Shown: positions 15,583 through 24,742, counted from the stretch's first letter. The stretch: DNA of 64,000 bases from Pectobacterium aroidearum (GCF_041228105.1 NZ_CP166097.1:434001-498000); one strand, 5' to 3'. Notes: generated from the letters alone by a model not told the origin. Made by a program: numbers and translations.

Positions 15583-16707
15583 TTAGTTACAGCTTGCTGC
15601 TGTCAGGACGGCAAGGTTTTTGCCCACGCCAGCATAGTTCGCCAGTTTATCCTTCACGCACTGTGGTGAAACGGTAGAGTAGCTGTAAGGAAGAGAAGGG
15701 AACGTGCCTGTGCTCTTCCAGTCTTCAGCATTCACGTAGGGCTTGGAATCTTTATCCCAGGTGATGTTGTATTTAGCGAAGTCAGCCGGGCTCATAACGT
15801 TGTTATTACGCAGATCCCACGTACCGAAGTTGGAACCGTCGTAACGTGAGGTCACTGGGTTTTTCGCATTTTCGAACCAGTTACGTTCGATCAGCGCAAT
15901 CCCATTCTGGCGCACGTTCAGGCCAGAACTGGTGACGTTGGTATACAGGTTATTGTAGGCGTGAACTTTACCACCACGTTGCAGTGGGAGGCGGGCGTTA
16001 ACGTCATCGTAAATATTGTGATGGTAAGTCAGGTCACGGCCCGTATCGCTGCTGCTGAAGCCGCTCAGACCGACTTTTTTGATGCCGTGAATGTAGTTGT
16101 ACGATACCGTCACGTTGGTTGAGGCTTTCTTGATATCAATCGCGGATTCGAATGTGGTGTCACCGTCTTTTGTGCCTGCGCATTCAAAGTTTTTCGCGAA
16201 GATCTCGTTGTGGTCAATCCAGACGTTCGGCGTGTTATCGATACGAATCGCATCGCCGTCCTGCGCGCCGCCAGGCATGTAGCCGAAACGCATATTGCGG
16301 ATAACGATATCGGATGATTTAACCAGCCAGATCCCAAAGTTAGCGGAAGAACCGTTGGTTCCGATGATGGTAATCCCTTTGGTGAACTCTTTGATTTCCA
16401 CACCGCGTGCGTCTTTCTTCCACTGACCGCAGATATCGTTCTCTGCGGCTTTAATCAGCGCATCTTCATTACCGTTATAGGTGATGACGAGCGGGTAAGC
16501 GCCTCCTTTGACTTTCTTACCTTTGGAATCCAGTTTCGCTTCTTCGATGATATCAATAATATCTTGCATGGAACGTGCGGTTTTTTTCACGGCACCGGCA
16601 ACGTCGCCGCCGTCAGTGGTGGCATAACCCCCCGTATTTGCCGCCATTGTCGGTTGAGCCGCAAGTAATAACAGCCCAGCGGCTGCAGAAGGCAGTAGGT
16701 ATTTCAT
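15583..16707 (-). CDS. pelC: Secreted pectate lyase PelC (PL1 family)
   Basis: A 374-residue precursor, paralogous to the next two genes. Its signal peptide is of the PelB type (MKYLLPSAAAGLL..., cleavage after MAA-region residue 22). PL1 landmarks are VWIDHNEIFAKNFEC (Ca2+ and substrate region) and DVNARLPLQRGGKVHAYNNLY, with the catalytic arginine in RLPLQRGG. Cysteines in DICGQW, FEC, QCVKDKL and the C-terminal ASCN likely form two disulfides. It depolymerises polygalacturonate outside the cell after type II (Out) secretion. It is the most divergent of the three paralogues (KDGDTTFESAID, FSSSDTGRDL). A 620-bp A+T-rich upstream region carries CRP-like and FNR-like sites. Confidence 0.9.
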   Translation of the reverse strand: MKYLLPSAAAGLLLLAAQPTMAANTGGYATTDGGDVAGAVKKTARSMQDIIDIIEEAKLDSKGKKVKGGAYPLVITYNGNEDALIKAAENDICGQWKKDARGVEIKEFTKGITIIGTNGSSANFGIWLVKSSDIVIRNMRFGYMPGGAQDGDAIRIDNTPNVWIDHNEIFAKNFECAGTKDGDTTFESAIDIKKASTNVTVSYNYIHGIKKVGLSGFSSSDTGRDLTYHHNIYDDVNARLPLQRGGKVHAYNNLYTNVTSSGLNVRQNGIALIERNWFENAKNPVTSRYDGSNFGTWDLRNNNVMSPADFAKYNITWDKDSKPYVNAEDWKSTGTFPSLPYSYSTVSPQCVKDKLANYAGVGKNLAVLTAASCN

Positions 16708-17035
16708 TAAGGTACTCTCCTTGGAATTGAATTTTTTGGGTATAAATGATCCACATAACCCAGATTATATTATTGGGGTGTTTCAATAAAAATGAAATCA
16801 AGGTTTATTGAAATCCCGATTAAGTGTTATCATAAAAATAAAATAATTCAATATTTAGGTATTAAATCTATCGGATGAATAACGCACAAAATATTGATGA
16901 CTAATAAGTGTCTATTTTAAATGGTAATATTTTTTTCATTTTTTCTAAAAAATGATGTTGAGAGTTTTTATGAAAAATAAAATTATATTTCGTTTTATTA
17001 TTCTGCGATGAGGAAATTTTGATAGCGCTGATAAC

Positions 17036-17051
17036 TGTGAGCGATATCAAT
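17036..17051. promoter_or_regulatory. CRP-like site upstream of pelC
   Basis: TGTGAGCGATATCAAT fits TGTGA-N6-TCACA except in the last two bases before the end. It is centred about 336 bp before pelC. The pelA upstream region has the same TGTGA-N6-TCAAT form at about 345 bp. Confidence 0.45.
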
Positions 17052-17096
17052 AAATAAGTAAAATTTCCTTATTGAGATGGCAGTATCAGAAAATAG

Positions 17097-17110
17097 TTGA
17101 TGTCGATCAA
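17097..17110. promoter_or_regulatory. FNR-type palindrome upstream of pelC
   Basis: TTGATGTCGATCAA is a perfect TTGAT-N4-ATCAA match, about 390 bp upstream of pelC. If a promoter lies nearby it would link this pectate lyase to oxygen limitation. No promoter was placed here, so function is uncertain. Confidence 0.45.
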
Positions 17111-17276
17111 ATTATTAATTAATCCCGTGTTGATGAGTCACTATTCTTTTTACTCGTTAATCCTTAATCAAAGAATGGTTTCTCATTAAGCATTAGCCAT
17201 TAATTCATCAATTAAATAATTAGCGTGATACTCAATTCATTGCTTTTTTATTAGATATGGCACGCGTAAGTCCCCA

Positions 17277-17308
17277 TAAAAAACAAGCGAGCTCTAAGAG
17301 CTCGCTTG
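17277..17308 (-). terminator. pelB terminator
   Basis: CAAGCGAGCTC and GAGCTCGCTTG form an 11-bp stem with a TAA loop, followed on the minus strand by a U-run, 20 bases past the pelB stop. Confidence 0.92.
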
Positions 17309-17327
17309 AGGGTAAATCTGACCGCGT

Positions 17328-18452
17328 TTATTTACAGTTAGCTGCTGTCAGGACTGCCAGGTTTTTACCTACGCCAGCATAGTTTGCCAGTTTATCTTTC
17401 ACGCACTGTGCAGAAACTGGGGTGTATTTATAAGAAATGGAAGGGAACTTGCCGGTGCTTTTCCAGTCATCCGCATTGACGTGAGGAGAGGAAGGGCGGC
17501 CCCAGGTAATGTTGTATTTGGAGAAGTCTGCCGGTTTGGTGATGTTGTTATTACGCAACTCCCAGGTACCGAAGTTGGAACTGTCGTTACGTGCCGTTAC
17601 TGGGTTCAACGCATTTTCAAACCAGTTGCTTTCGATCAGCGCGATCCCTTTCTGACGGACGTTAAAGCCTGAACCGGTGATACCGTCATACAGGTTGTTG
17701 TACGCATGAACCAGACCACCACGCTGTAGCGGCAGACGTGAATTAACATCGCGATAGATATTGTGATGATAAGTCAGGTTACGACCGGTATCCGTATTGC
17801 TGGAACCGCTCAGACCCACTTTTTTAATGCCATGGATATAGTTGTATGACACGGTGACGTTAGTTGACCCTTTCTTGATATCGACGGCCGATTCAAAAGT
17901 GGTGTCATTGTCTGGTGTGCCTTTACACTCAAAGTTTTTGGCAAAGATCTCATTGTGGTCAATCCAGACGTTCGGCGAGTTATCAATACGAATGGCATCG
18001 CCGTCTTGCGCGCCGCCCGGCATATAGCCAAAGCGCATATTACGAACAACAACGTCAGATGAATTGATAATCCAGATACCGAAGTTGGCGGATGAGCCAT
18101 TGGTGCCCTGGATGGTGATCCCTTTGGTAAACTCTTTGACTTGTACGCCGCGTGCGTCCTTACTCCACTGACCGCAGATATTTTTTTCGGCCGCTTTAAT
18201 CAGCGAGTCTTCATTACCGTTATAGGTGATGATCAGCGGGTACGCACCGCCTTTGACTTTTTTGCCTTTTGAATCCACTTTTGCGGCTTCAATGATATCC
18301 ACAATTTCTTGCATGGAGCGCGCGGTCTTTTTCACGGCACCGGAAACTTCTCCGCCATCCGTCGTGGCATAACCGCCCGTATTGGCGGCCATGGCTGGCT
18401 GAGCAGCGAAAAGTAACAATCCGGCGGCTGCCGTAGGCAATAGATATTTCAT
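17328..18452 (-). CDS. pelB: Secreted pectate lyase PelB (PL1 family)
   Basis: A 374-residue precursor. The signal peptide equals the well-known PelB leader of E. carotovora except for Phe instead of Leu at residue 15. PL1 motifs: VWIDHNEIFAKNFEC, DVNSRLPLQRGGLVHAYNNLY with the catalytic arginine, and VKDKLANYAGVGKNLAVL at the end. Four cysteines pair as in the paralogues. It cleaves de-esterified pectin by beta-elimination after Out-dependent secretion. The ATG giving MKYLLP follows AAGGAGAC; an in-frame start 12 codons earlier would disturb the signal peptide. It is flanked by terminators and a 660-bp upstream region, so it is an independent transcription unit. Confidence 0.93.
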   Translation of the reverse strand: MKYLLPTAAAGLLLFAAQPAMAANTGGYATTDGGEVSGAVKKTARSMQEIVDIIEAAKVDSKGKKVKGGAYPLIITYNGNEDSLIKAAEKNICGQWSKDARGVQVKEFTKGITIQGTNGSSANFGIWIINSSDVVVRNMRFGYMPGGAQDGDAIRIDNSPNVWIDHNEIFAKNFECKGTPDNDTTFESAVDIKKGSTNVTVSYNYIHGIKKVGLSGSSNTDTGRNLTYHHNIYRDVNSRLPLQRGGLVHAYNNLYDGITGSGFNVRQKGIALIESNWFENALNPVTARNDSSNFGTWELRNNNITKPADFSKYNITWGRPSSPHVNADDWKSTGKFPSISYKYTPVSAQCVKDKLANYAGVGKNLAVLTAANCK

Positions 18453-19041
18453 TCTGACTGTCTCCTTGAAATATAATTTCATGGGCATTTATTGCTCCAT
18501 ATGCCCGATGTCATAGGTACAAATTTTCCAAAAAAATGACGCTTCATTTTGATGAAAAACCAAGGGGAGTGTGGTCAAAAAATAAGTTCAGTTCAAGGGT
18601 GAAATGTTAAATGTATTACAGGTGAAACATTTTGTAATACTGATGATTGGATAATTTTAGTTTTATAGGAAACCATATTCTTTTAAAAGAATAGAAAATC
18701 AGTGGGTTATTTTTTCTACGGGTAAAGGTTTCACTTTAGTTTCTTTATTTATTGAGTTTTAGCCCGCAATTCTTCGGGGTAATTGTTACGACTAACGCAA
18801 AAATTCATCTTAAGTCAAAATATACTATCACAAGCCTATTCAAGAGTGTTCTCGCTGTGCGTTAATTCTATATTGAGTTTTAGTTTGTTGATGAATAATT
18901 ATTATGAACTTCTTTATAGATCGTTTTTAGGCGAGAAGAACATATACCTCATTGATCATTCCTTATTATTGACGAAATACATGACTAGCATGAAGTCTGT
19001 TGCGGTGAGGGACATGCTGGCAATCTTGCGTAGGTCTCAGT
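18453..19041. promoter_or_regulatory. pelB upstream regulatory region
   Basis: About 590 bp of A+T-rich sequence without a convincing gene. The proximal part differs from the pelA and pelC upstream regions. It has CTTCATTTTGATGAAAAACCAAGG near 18545, loosely like their TTTCA/TGAAA element, and an inverted repeat GTATTACA-N12-TGTAATAC (18613-18640). No CRP-like site of the pelA/pelC kind was found. Confidence 0.4.
18613..18640. promoter_or_regulatory. Inverted repeat upstream of pelB, operator-like
   Basis: GTATTACA and TGTAATAC are perfect 8-base inverted arms with centres 20 bp (two helical turns) apart, about 175 bp before pelB. It is absent from the pelA and pelC upstream regions. The binding protein is unknown. 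Confidence 0.4.
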
Positions 19042-19071
19042 AAAAAATGAGCGAGCCAAACAGCTCGCTCA
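19042..19071 (-). terminator. pelA terminator
   Basis: GAGCGAGC and GCTCGCTC form an 8-bp stem with a 6-base loop and are followed on the minus strand by A then a T-run. The stem words resemble those of the pelB and pelC terminators. Confidence 0.9.
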
Positions 19072-19112
19072 GGAGGAACCCGGCGCAAAGTGAATGCACC
19101 GAATTAACGTAT

Positions 19113-20237
19113 TTATTTACAGTTAGCTGCTGTCAGGACTGCCAGGTTTTTACCTACGCCAGCATAGTTTGCCAGTTTATCCTTCACGCACTGTGCGGAA
19201 ACCGGGGTGTAGCTATACGGGACGGCAGGGAATTTGCCAGTGCTTTTCCAATCATCCGCATTGATGTGTGGTGTGGATGGCTTACCCCAGGTGATGTTGT
19301 ATTTAGCAAAATCAGACGGGCTGGTAATGTTGTTGTTACGCAGTTCCCAGGTACCGAAGTTGGAGTCATCGTTACGTGCAGTCACAGGGTTGAGCGCATT
19401 TTCGAACCAGTTGCTTTCGATCAGAGCAATCCCTTTCTGGCGAACGTTAAAGCCTGAACTTTTGATGCCGTCATACAGGTTGTTGTATGCGTGCACCTGG
19501 CCACCACGTTGCAGCGGCAGACGTGAGTTAACATCGCTGTAAATATTGTGATGGTAAGTCAGGTTACGACCCGTATCCGTGTTGCTGGAACCGCTCAGAC
19601 CCACCTTTTTCACGCCATGGATATAGTTGTAGGATACCGTGACGTTGGTTGAGGCTTTCTTGATATCGACAGCCGATTCAAAGGTCGTGTCGTTGTCTGG
19701 TGTACCTGCACATTCGAAGTTCTTGGCGAAAATCTCGTTGTGGTCGATCCAGACGTTCGGCGAGTTATCAATACGGATAGCATCACCATCTTTTGCGCCG
19801 CCAGGCATATAGCCGAAGCGCATGTTACGTACGACAACGTTGGAAGAGTTTACAATCCAGATACCAAAGTTAGCGGAAGAACCGTTGGTCCCGAGGATGG
19901 TGATCCCTTTGGTAAACTCTTTGACTTCTACGCCACGCGGATCTTTGCTCCATTGGCCGCAGATGTTAGCTTCAGCCGCTTTGATTAACGCATCTTCATT
20001 ACCGTTATAGGTGATGACGAGTGGGTAGGCGCCGCCTTTGACCGCTTTACCGCTTGAGTCCTTTTTCGCTGCCTCAATGATATCGACGATCTCTTGCAAA
20101 GAACGTGCGGTTTTTTTCACTGCGCCGGAAACGTCGCCGCCGTCAGTGGTGGCATAACCCCCCGTATTTGCCGCCATTGTTGGTTGGGCTGCGAGCAGCA
20201 ACAGTCCTGCAGCTGCAGAAGGCAGTAGGTATTTCAT
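19113..20237 (-). CDS. pelA: Secreted pectate lyase PelA (PL1 family)
   Basis: A 374-residue precursor and the first gene of the pel cluster in transcription order. Signal peptide MKYLLPSAAAGLLLLAAQ..., cleaved after residue 22. PL1 motifs VWIDHNEIFAKNFEC, DVNSRLPLQRGGQVHAYNNLY and the conserved C-terminus VKDKLANYAGVGKNLAVL are present, with the four family cysteines. It is very close to PelB over the mature part. The letter pelA rests on gene order (pelA-pelB-pelC-pelZ) and on the middle gene carrying the PelB leader. The ATG giving MKYLLP follows AAGGAGAG; an earlier in-frame start 26 codons upstream is rejected. Confidence 0.88.
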   Translation of the reverse strand: MKYLLPSAAAGLLLLAAQPTMAANTGGYATTDGGDVSGAVKKTARSLQEIVDIIEAAKKDSSGKAVKGGAYPLVITYNGNEDALIKAAEANICGQWSKDPRGVEVKEFTKGITILGTNGSSANFGIWIVNSSNVVVRNMRFGYMPGGAKDGDAIRIDNSPNVWIDHNEIFAKNFECAGTPDNDTTFESAVDIKKASTNVTVSYNYIHGVKKVGLSGSSNTDTGRNLTYHHNIYSDVNSRLPLQRGGQVHAYNNLYDGIKSSGFNVRQKGIALIESNWFENALNPVTARNDDSNFGTWELRNNNITSPSDFAKYNITWGKPSTPHINADDWKSTGKFPAVPYSYTPVSAQCVKDKLANYAGVGKNLAVLTAANCK

Positions 20238-20690
20238 TGTGTACTCTCCTTGACATAGAATTTTTTGGGTATTTATCACTACACACCCTGTGTAATAAAA
20301 TGGCTGTTTCAACAAAAGTGAAATTAAGGTTTGTCTATAAAGCCGAGCTAAGTGTTAACAGAAAAAATAAACAATACAATATGGGTTTGAAAATATATTT
20401 TTTACCTGACGTTGGAAAAGGTTTAGGGCAAGCTCGGCCTTGTGTGATAAGAAACTCATTTCTGTTTTTTCTCATTAAAAATCAATGCATTGATTTTTAT
20501 TTATTGCTTATTAAAATAAAGTTTCTTTATTTTTCTATATTGGTTTTATGGGGTTTTTATACGAAATGGTTAATTGTGATCTGTATCAATAATAAAATTA
20601 AATCTTAAGTGGATTTCTATCAGGCCCTGATGTTAGTCGTTTTTATGACGACGTCTTTATAGCCATTTCCATTTATTTTTTGTTACTAAA
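20238..20690. promoter_or_regulatory. pelA upstream regulatory region
   Basis: About 450 bp of A+T-rich sequence without a gene. It shares with the pelC upstream region the element TTTCAACAAAAGTGAAATTAA (20307-20327) at the same distance from the start codon. Overlapping it, TTGAAACAGCCATTTTATT on the minus strand resembles a KdgR operator with one extra central base. A CRP-like site lies at 20575-20590. Confidence 0.5.
20575..20590. promoter_or_regulatory. CRP-like site upstream of pelA
   Basis: TGTGATCTGTATCAAT, flanked by AAT and AAT, fits TGTGA-N6-TCACA except near the end and matches the wider CRP consensus well (ATTGTGATCTGTATCAATAA). It lies about 345 bp before pelA, the same place as the CRP-like site of pelC. 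Confidence 0.5.
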
Positions 20691-20694
20691 AATA

Positions 20695-20735
20695 GTTTCT
20701 CCTGGCAATAGGGATGCCATTACAGCAGGAGAAAC
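20695..20735 (-). terminator. Hairpin downstream of the oxidoreductase gene
   Basis: GTTTCTCCTG and CAGGAGAAAC are perfect 10-base inverted arms around 21 bases, about 90 bases past the stop of the leftward gene at 20825. TATTTTT follows on the minus strand. The large loop (containing a further GGCA/TGCC pair) makes it an unusual terminator. Confidence 0.5.
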
Positions 20736-20824
20736 GCAGGTGTCAGGATGACATCATTCTTTAATTAGAATAAAGAGAATAAACTGCCATAACATTTTGC
20801 ATCCCTATAATAGTCTATATGTTT

Positions 20825-21889
20825 TCAGGAAGGGTTATGGTGTTCTATCTGTAATCCCATTTCACGTATTGTGTCGATGTCAGCGGATAAATCGGCAGAT
20901 TGTTCGGGGTAAGTCACGCCGGGAGCGGGGCTTAGCCGGTTATTTAGAGCCAAAACGCGCTCAACCTGATTGGCTGCGCTGATTGCGGTCATATGAGTTT
21001 GTCCAAGCCTATCTTTGACGCTGATTTTCTTTGTTCCCGTATCTTCAACGATTTCGAGTATAAATTCGTGTGATGCTCCCTGGCCTGGTCTGTATAGCAA
21101 GGCCCGGCGTTTCGCTACGGATAGCATTCCCCAAATGCCAGAGCGGGCAAAGAGTGCGAATGCGGCCGTGGTGGCGGTGTTGTCGAAAGCCATGCGTGCC
21201 GAGACACTTTCTGCATGGCCCGTCTTGACCAATGTTGTCTGATCCGGACTGGAAAAACGCCTGACGTTGATGACCCGCCCATTACTAAAACGTACAGGTT
21301 TAGGATCGGCCATTCCCCGTACGATGCGTTCCTGTCCTGCTTCATAAATGGTGAAAGGTTTGTGCATATCTACAAAACTTGTGACGGAATCGGGTCCGGC
21401 TTTATCTGCGGACGAAAACAAGACATCAATATCTATGCACCGAGCAGGGTGAGCCGATTGACGATACGCCGCGGCGACGATAGCAGCGATACTCGCCATC
21501 CAGCCTGATGCTAAGACGACAGGTGAAGAAAGGCTGACGCCATGAAGTATGCGGTTAGCATCGTCTTGCCGTTCCTGCCAGCGAGCCAGATCGATGAGTG
21601 CAATACCACGGCGTGTTGCTGATAACAGTAGACGGTCGTGGTGATCATTTACCGATACGACGATTGCGTCGGGCTGGATCGGCAGGTGCTCCAGTGGATC
21701 GGTGTCCTCTACGTCAAGGTGTACGCCAGTAGCATTGGGTAATGCCCGTGCTGTTTTTTGTGCTTTGTCGAGCGATCTTCCTCCGATGAGAAGATGAAGG
21801 TGGGGATGACGTTTGGCAAGCAGGGTGCAAATTTGTCCGCCAACGATGCCATAACCGCCAACAATCAGAACATTACCCGTATTAAGCAT
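20825..21889 (-). CDS. Saccharopine dehydrogenase-like NAD(P)-binding oxidoreductase
   Basis: A 354-residue cytoplasmic protein with an N-terminal Rossmann fold (VLIVGGYGIVGGQICTLLA, then HLLIGGRSLDKA). This start resembles saccharopine dehydrogenase and related NAD(P)-dependent proteins. The middle and C-terminal parts give no catalytic signature I recognise, and the reaction is unknown. GAGGA lies eight bases before the ATG. It is divergent from a TetR regulator. Its likely promoter (TTGACC-N17-CATTAT on the minus strand) is overlapped by two TetR-type operators, so it is very likely the regulated target. Confidence 0.7.
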   Translation of the reverse strand: MLNTGNVLIVGGYGIVGGQICTLLAKRHPHLHLLIGGRSLDKAQKTARALPNATGVHLDVEDTDPLEHLPIQPDAIVVSVNDHHDRLLLSATRRGIALIDLARWQERQDDANRILHGVSLSSPVVLASGWMASIAAIVAAAYRQSAHPARCIDIDVLFSSADKAGPDSVTSFVDMHKPFTIYEAGQERIVRGMADPKPVRFSNGRVINVRRFSSPDQTTLVKTGHAESVSARMAFDNTATTAAFALFARSGIWGMLSVAKRRALLYRPGQGASHEFILEIVEDTGTKKISVKDRLGQTHMTAISAANQVERVLALNNRLSPAPGVTYPEQSADLSADIDTIREMGLQIEHHNPS

Positions 21890-22015
21890 ATTTTATTTCC
21901 TCATGTTTTTTATTCGTATCCAGTGAGTTTGCATTGGCCTGGGTCCTATATTGTGCTGTATGAACGTCTGCCTGATGTTGGTGAGACAGGCGAATGTTCT
22001 CTGTATTTATAAAAC

Positions 22016-22027
22016 TGACCGCGGTCA
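22016..22027. promoter_or_regulatory. Operator 1 (12-bp palindrome)
   Basis: TGACCGCGGTCA, perfect palindrome. It overlaps the -35 of the predicted tetR promoter (CTGACC, 22015-22020; -10 TAAAAT at 22038-22043) and the start point of the divergent gene. Confidence 0.8.
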
Positions 22028-22042
22028 TAATGATGTGTAAAA

Positions 22043-22054
22043 TGACCGCGGTCA
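22043..22054. promoter_or_regulatory. Operator 2 (12-bp palindrome)
   Basis: A second perfect TGACCGCGGTCA, 27 bp from operator 1. It overlaps the -35 (TTGACC, minus strand) of the divergent oxidoreductase promoter and lies just downstream of the tetR -10. Confidence 0.8.
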
Positions 22055-22064
22055 ATTGTAATTT

Positions 22065-22076
22065 TGACCACGGTCG
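22065..22076. promoter_or_regulatory. Operator 3 (imperfect copy)
   Basis: TGACCACGGTCG matches the operator palindrome at 10 of 12 bases. It lies 22 bp from operator 2 and within the predicted tetR leader. Confidence 0.65.
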
Positions 22077-22095
22077 GAAATCGTGTTATCAAGTC

Positions 22096-22695
22096 ATGAT
22101 GACAAAGCGAATACAGCAACGAACAAAAGAGACACATGCGCGACTGATCGCGACAGCCCAACAATTGATTGGTGAAGGGGGGTATGATGCTTTACGGATT
22201 GAGGAGGTCGTAACACGAGCTGGTGTAGCGAAGGGCACTTTTTTTGCCCATTTCAGCGATAAGGAAACGCTGATGGACCAACTGATTGGTGAACGTATTC
22301 ATCAGTTACTCGATGAAATGGAAGCCGTTGCGATTCCTGAAGGACTTGATGAATTCGTTGAACGATTGCTGCCTCGTATGCAATTCATGACATCTGAACG
22401 CTATGTCTTTGACGTTATCTTACGTCGCTCTGGTGCGGCAGGTATTGAACAGGTTGGGCCGATTGCGCTGGCATTCGATCGTTATATCGACATTATCATT
22501 CGCTGGCTTGAGGCGGGATACTTCCGGCAGGACGTGCCGATGGCTATCTTAGCTGAGGGCGTTCAGGCATTTGAGACACAGGCGATGGCGATGAATTTTT
22601 GTGCTGTTCATAGCCAGTTATCACTCCACGAGCGAATACTGCCCTACCTGCGAGCTTGGCTGTTGGTCCCTGTTTGTGAAAACGCCCCCGGTTAA
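22096..22695 (+). CDS. TetR family transcriptional regulator
   Basis: A 199-residue repressor. The N-terminal helix-turn-helix is [44 protein letters not shown], about residues 15-58, the standard TetR_N arrangement. The C-terminal part is a ligand-binding helical domain without recognisable specificity. The start is placed at the ATG-ATG at 22096/22099 because the in-frame sequence further upstream runs through the operators; the Shine-Dalgarno is weak. It probably represses itself and the divergent oxidoreductase gene through the three palindromes. The inducer is unknown. Confidence 0.85.
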   Translation: MMTKRIQQRTKETHARLIATAQQLIGEGGYDALRIEEVVTRAGVAKGTFFAHFSDKETLMDQLIGERIHQLLDEMEAVAIPEGLDEFVERLLPRMQFMTSERYVFDVILRRSGAAGIEQVGPIALAFDRYIDIIIRWLEAGYFRQDVPMAILAEGVQAFETQAMAMNFCAVHSQLSLHERILPYLRAWLLVPVCENAPG

Positions 22696-22754
22696 TTGGC
22701 GGACATCAACAGCACAATAAAATGAATCATCAATTATTTACCGATAAGTACACC

Positions 22755-23330
22755 ATGCTCCTGATTATCGATAACTACGACTCCTTTACCTACAACCTTT
22801 ACCAATACTTTTGTGAACTTGGCGCGCAAGTCGTGGTGAAGCGTAATGATGAACTGACGCTGCGTGAGATTGAGCGGCTTGCGCCTGAGCGTTTGGTGAT
22901 TTCTCCGGGCCCTTGCACGCCGGATGAGGCGGGTATTTCACTCGCTGCTATTCGTCACTTTGCCGATAAATTGCCTATTCTGGGCGTGTGTCTTGGCCAT
23001 CAGGCGATGGGGCAGGCGTTCGGCGCACATGTGGTGCGGGCACGGCAGGTGATGCATGGTAAAACCTCAGCGATTGCGCACAGCAATACAGGCGTTTTTG
23101 CGGGGCTCGCTCAGCCCTTGACGGTGACTCGCTATCATTCACTCATCATTGATGCAGCGTCGCTACCCGATTGCTTTGAGGTTACGGCCTGGAGCGAACA
23201 TGAAGGTAAGCGAGATGAGATTATGGGGATCCGCCATCGCTCACTGCCGCTGGAAGGTGTGCAGTTTCACCCAGAGAGCATTCTTAGCCAGCAAGGACAT
23301 CAGCTTTTGGATAATTTCCTTAAAATTTAG
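22755..23330 (+). CDS. pabA: Aminodeoxychorismate synthase, glutamine amidotransferase component
   Basis: A 191-residue class I glutamine amidotransferase. It has [18 protein letters not shown] at the start, the nucleophile Cys79 in [11 protein letters not shown], and the His-Glu of the triad in VQFHPES. It supplies ammonia to PabB for folate p-aminobenzoate synthesis. TrpG is a close relative, but the argD-crp neighbourhood is that of pabA. The ATG giving MLLIIDNYD matches E. coli PabA (MILLIDNYD); an in-frame ATG 11 codons earlier is possible. Confidence 0.93.
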   Translation: MLLIIDNYDSFTYNLYQYFCELGAQVVVKRNDELTLREIERLAPERLVISPGPCTPDEAGISLAAIRHFADKLPILGVCLGHQAMGQAFGAHVVRARQVMHGKTSAIAHSNTGVFAGLAQPLTVTRYHSLIIDAASLPDCFEVTAWSEHEGKRDEIMGIRHRSLPLEGVQFHPESILSQQGHQLLDNFLKI

Positions 23331-23386
23331 TTACATAGAAAGTTATTCTCTCCAGTGGCCGATTTAATATTGCCTGTAATTGATTT

Positions 23387-24676
<1,290 letters not shown>

Positions 24677-24685
24677 GTTATGCTC

Positions 24686-24742
24686 TCAACGTCGCTTGCG
24701 ACGGCCCTTAGGGTGGCGAGCAGGAAGCTCGCCATAAAAAAA
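24686..24742 (+). repeat. Tandem intergenic repeat, copy 1
   Basis: A unit of about 57 bases with two hairpins: GTCGCTTGCGAC and GGCGAGC-AGGAA-GCTCGCC, ending in an A-tract. Its partner starts 72 bases later. It lies directly after argD. Confidence 0.85.

Larger units (their letters stand above)
16708..17276. promoter_or_regulatory. pelC upstream regulatory region
   Basis: About 570 bp of A+T-rich sequence without a gene. It contains TTTCAATAAAAATGAAATCAA (16781-16801) shared with the pelA upstream region; its TTTCA/TGAAA half-sites resemble KdgR operator halves but are not in standard order. It also holds a CRP-like site (17036-17051) and a perfect FNR-type palindrome (17097-17110). Core promoter hexamers could not be assigned with confidence. 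Confidence 0.5.

Noticed and set aside
18783..19043. Small frame of 86 codons in the pelA-pelB gap
   Set aside because: No Shine-Dalgarno, A+T-driven composition, no recognisable features, and it lies opposite the pel transcripts within a regulatory spacer.
20300..20325. KdgR operator of pelA
   Set aside because: The best match on the minus strand (TTGAAACAGCCATTTTATT) has one extra central base relative to the consensus, so it is recorded only as a resemblance inside the upstream region, not as a separate site.
20105..20608. Frame of 167 codons antisense to the pelA start and upstream region
   Set aside because: It covers the pelA signal-peptide region and A+T-rich non-coding sequence; the product has Lys/Phe/Ile-rich low-complexity character.
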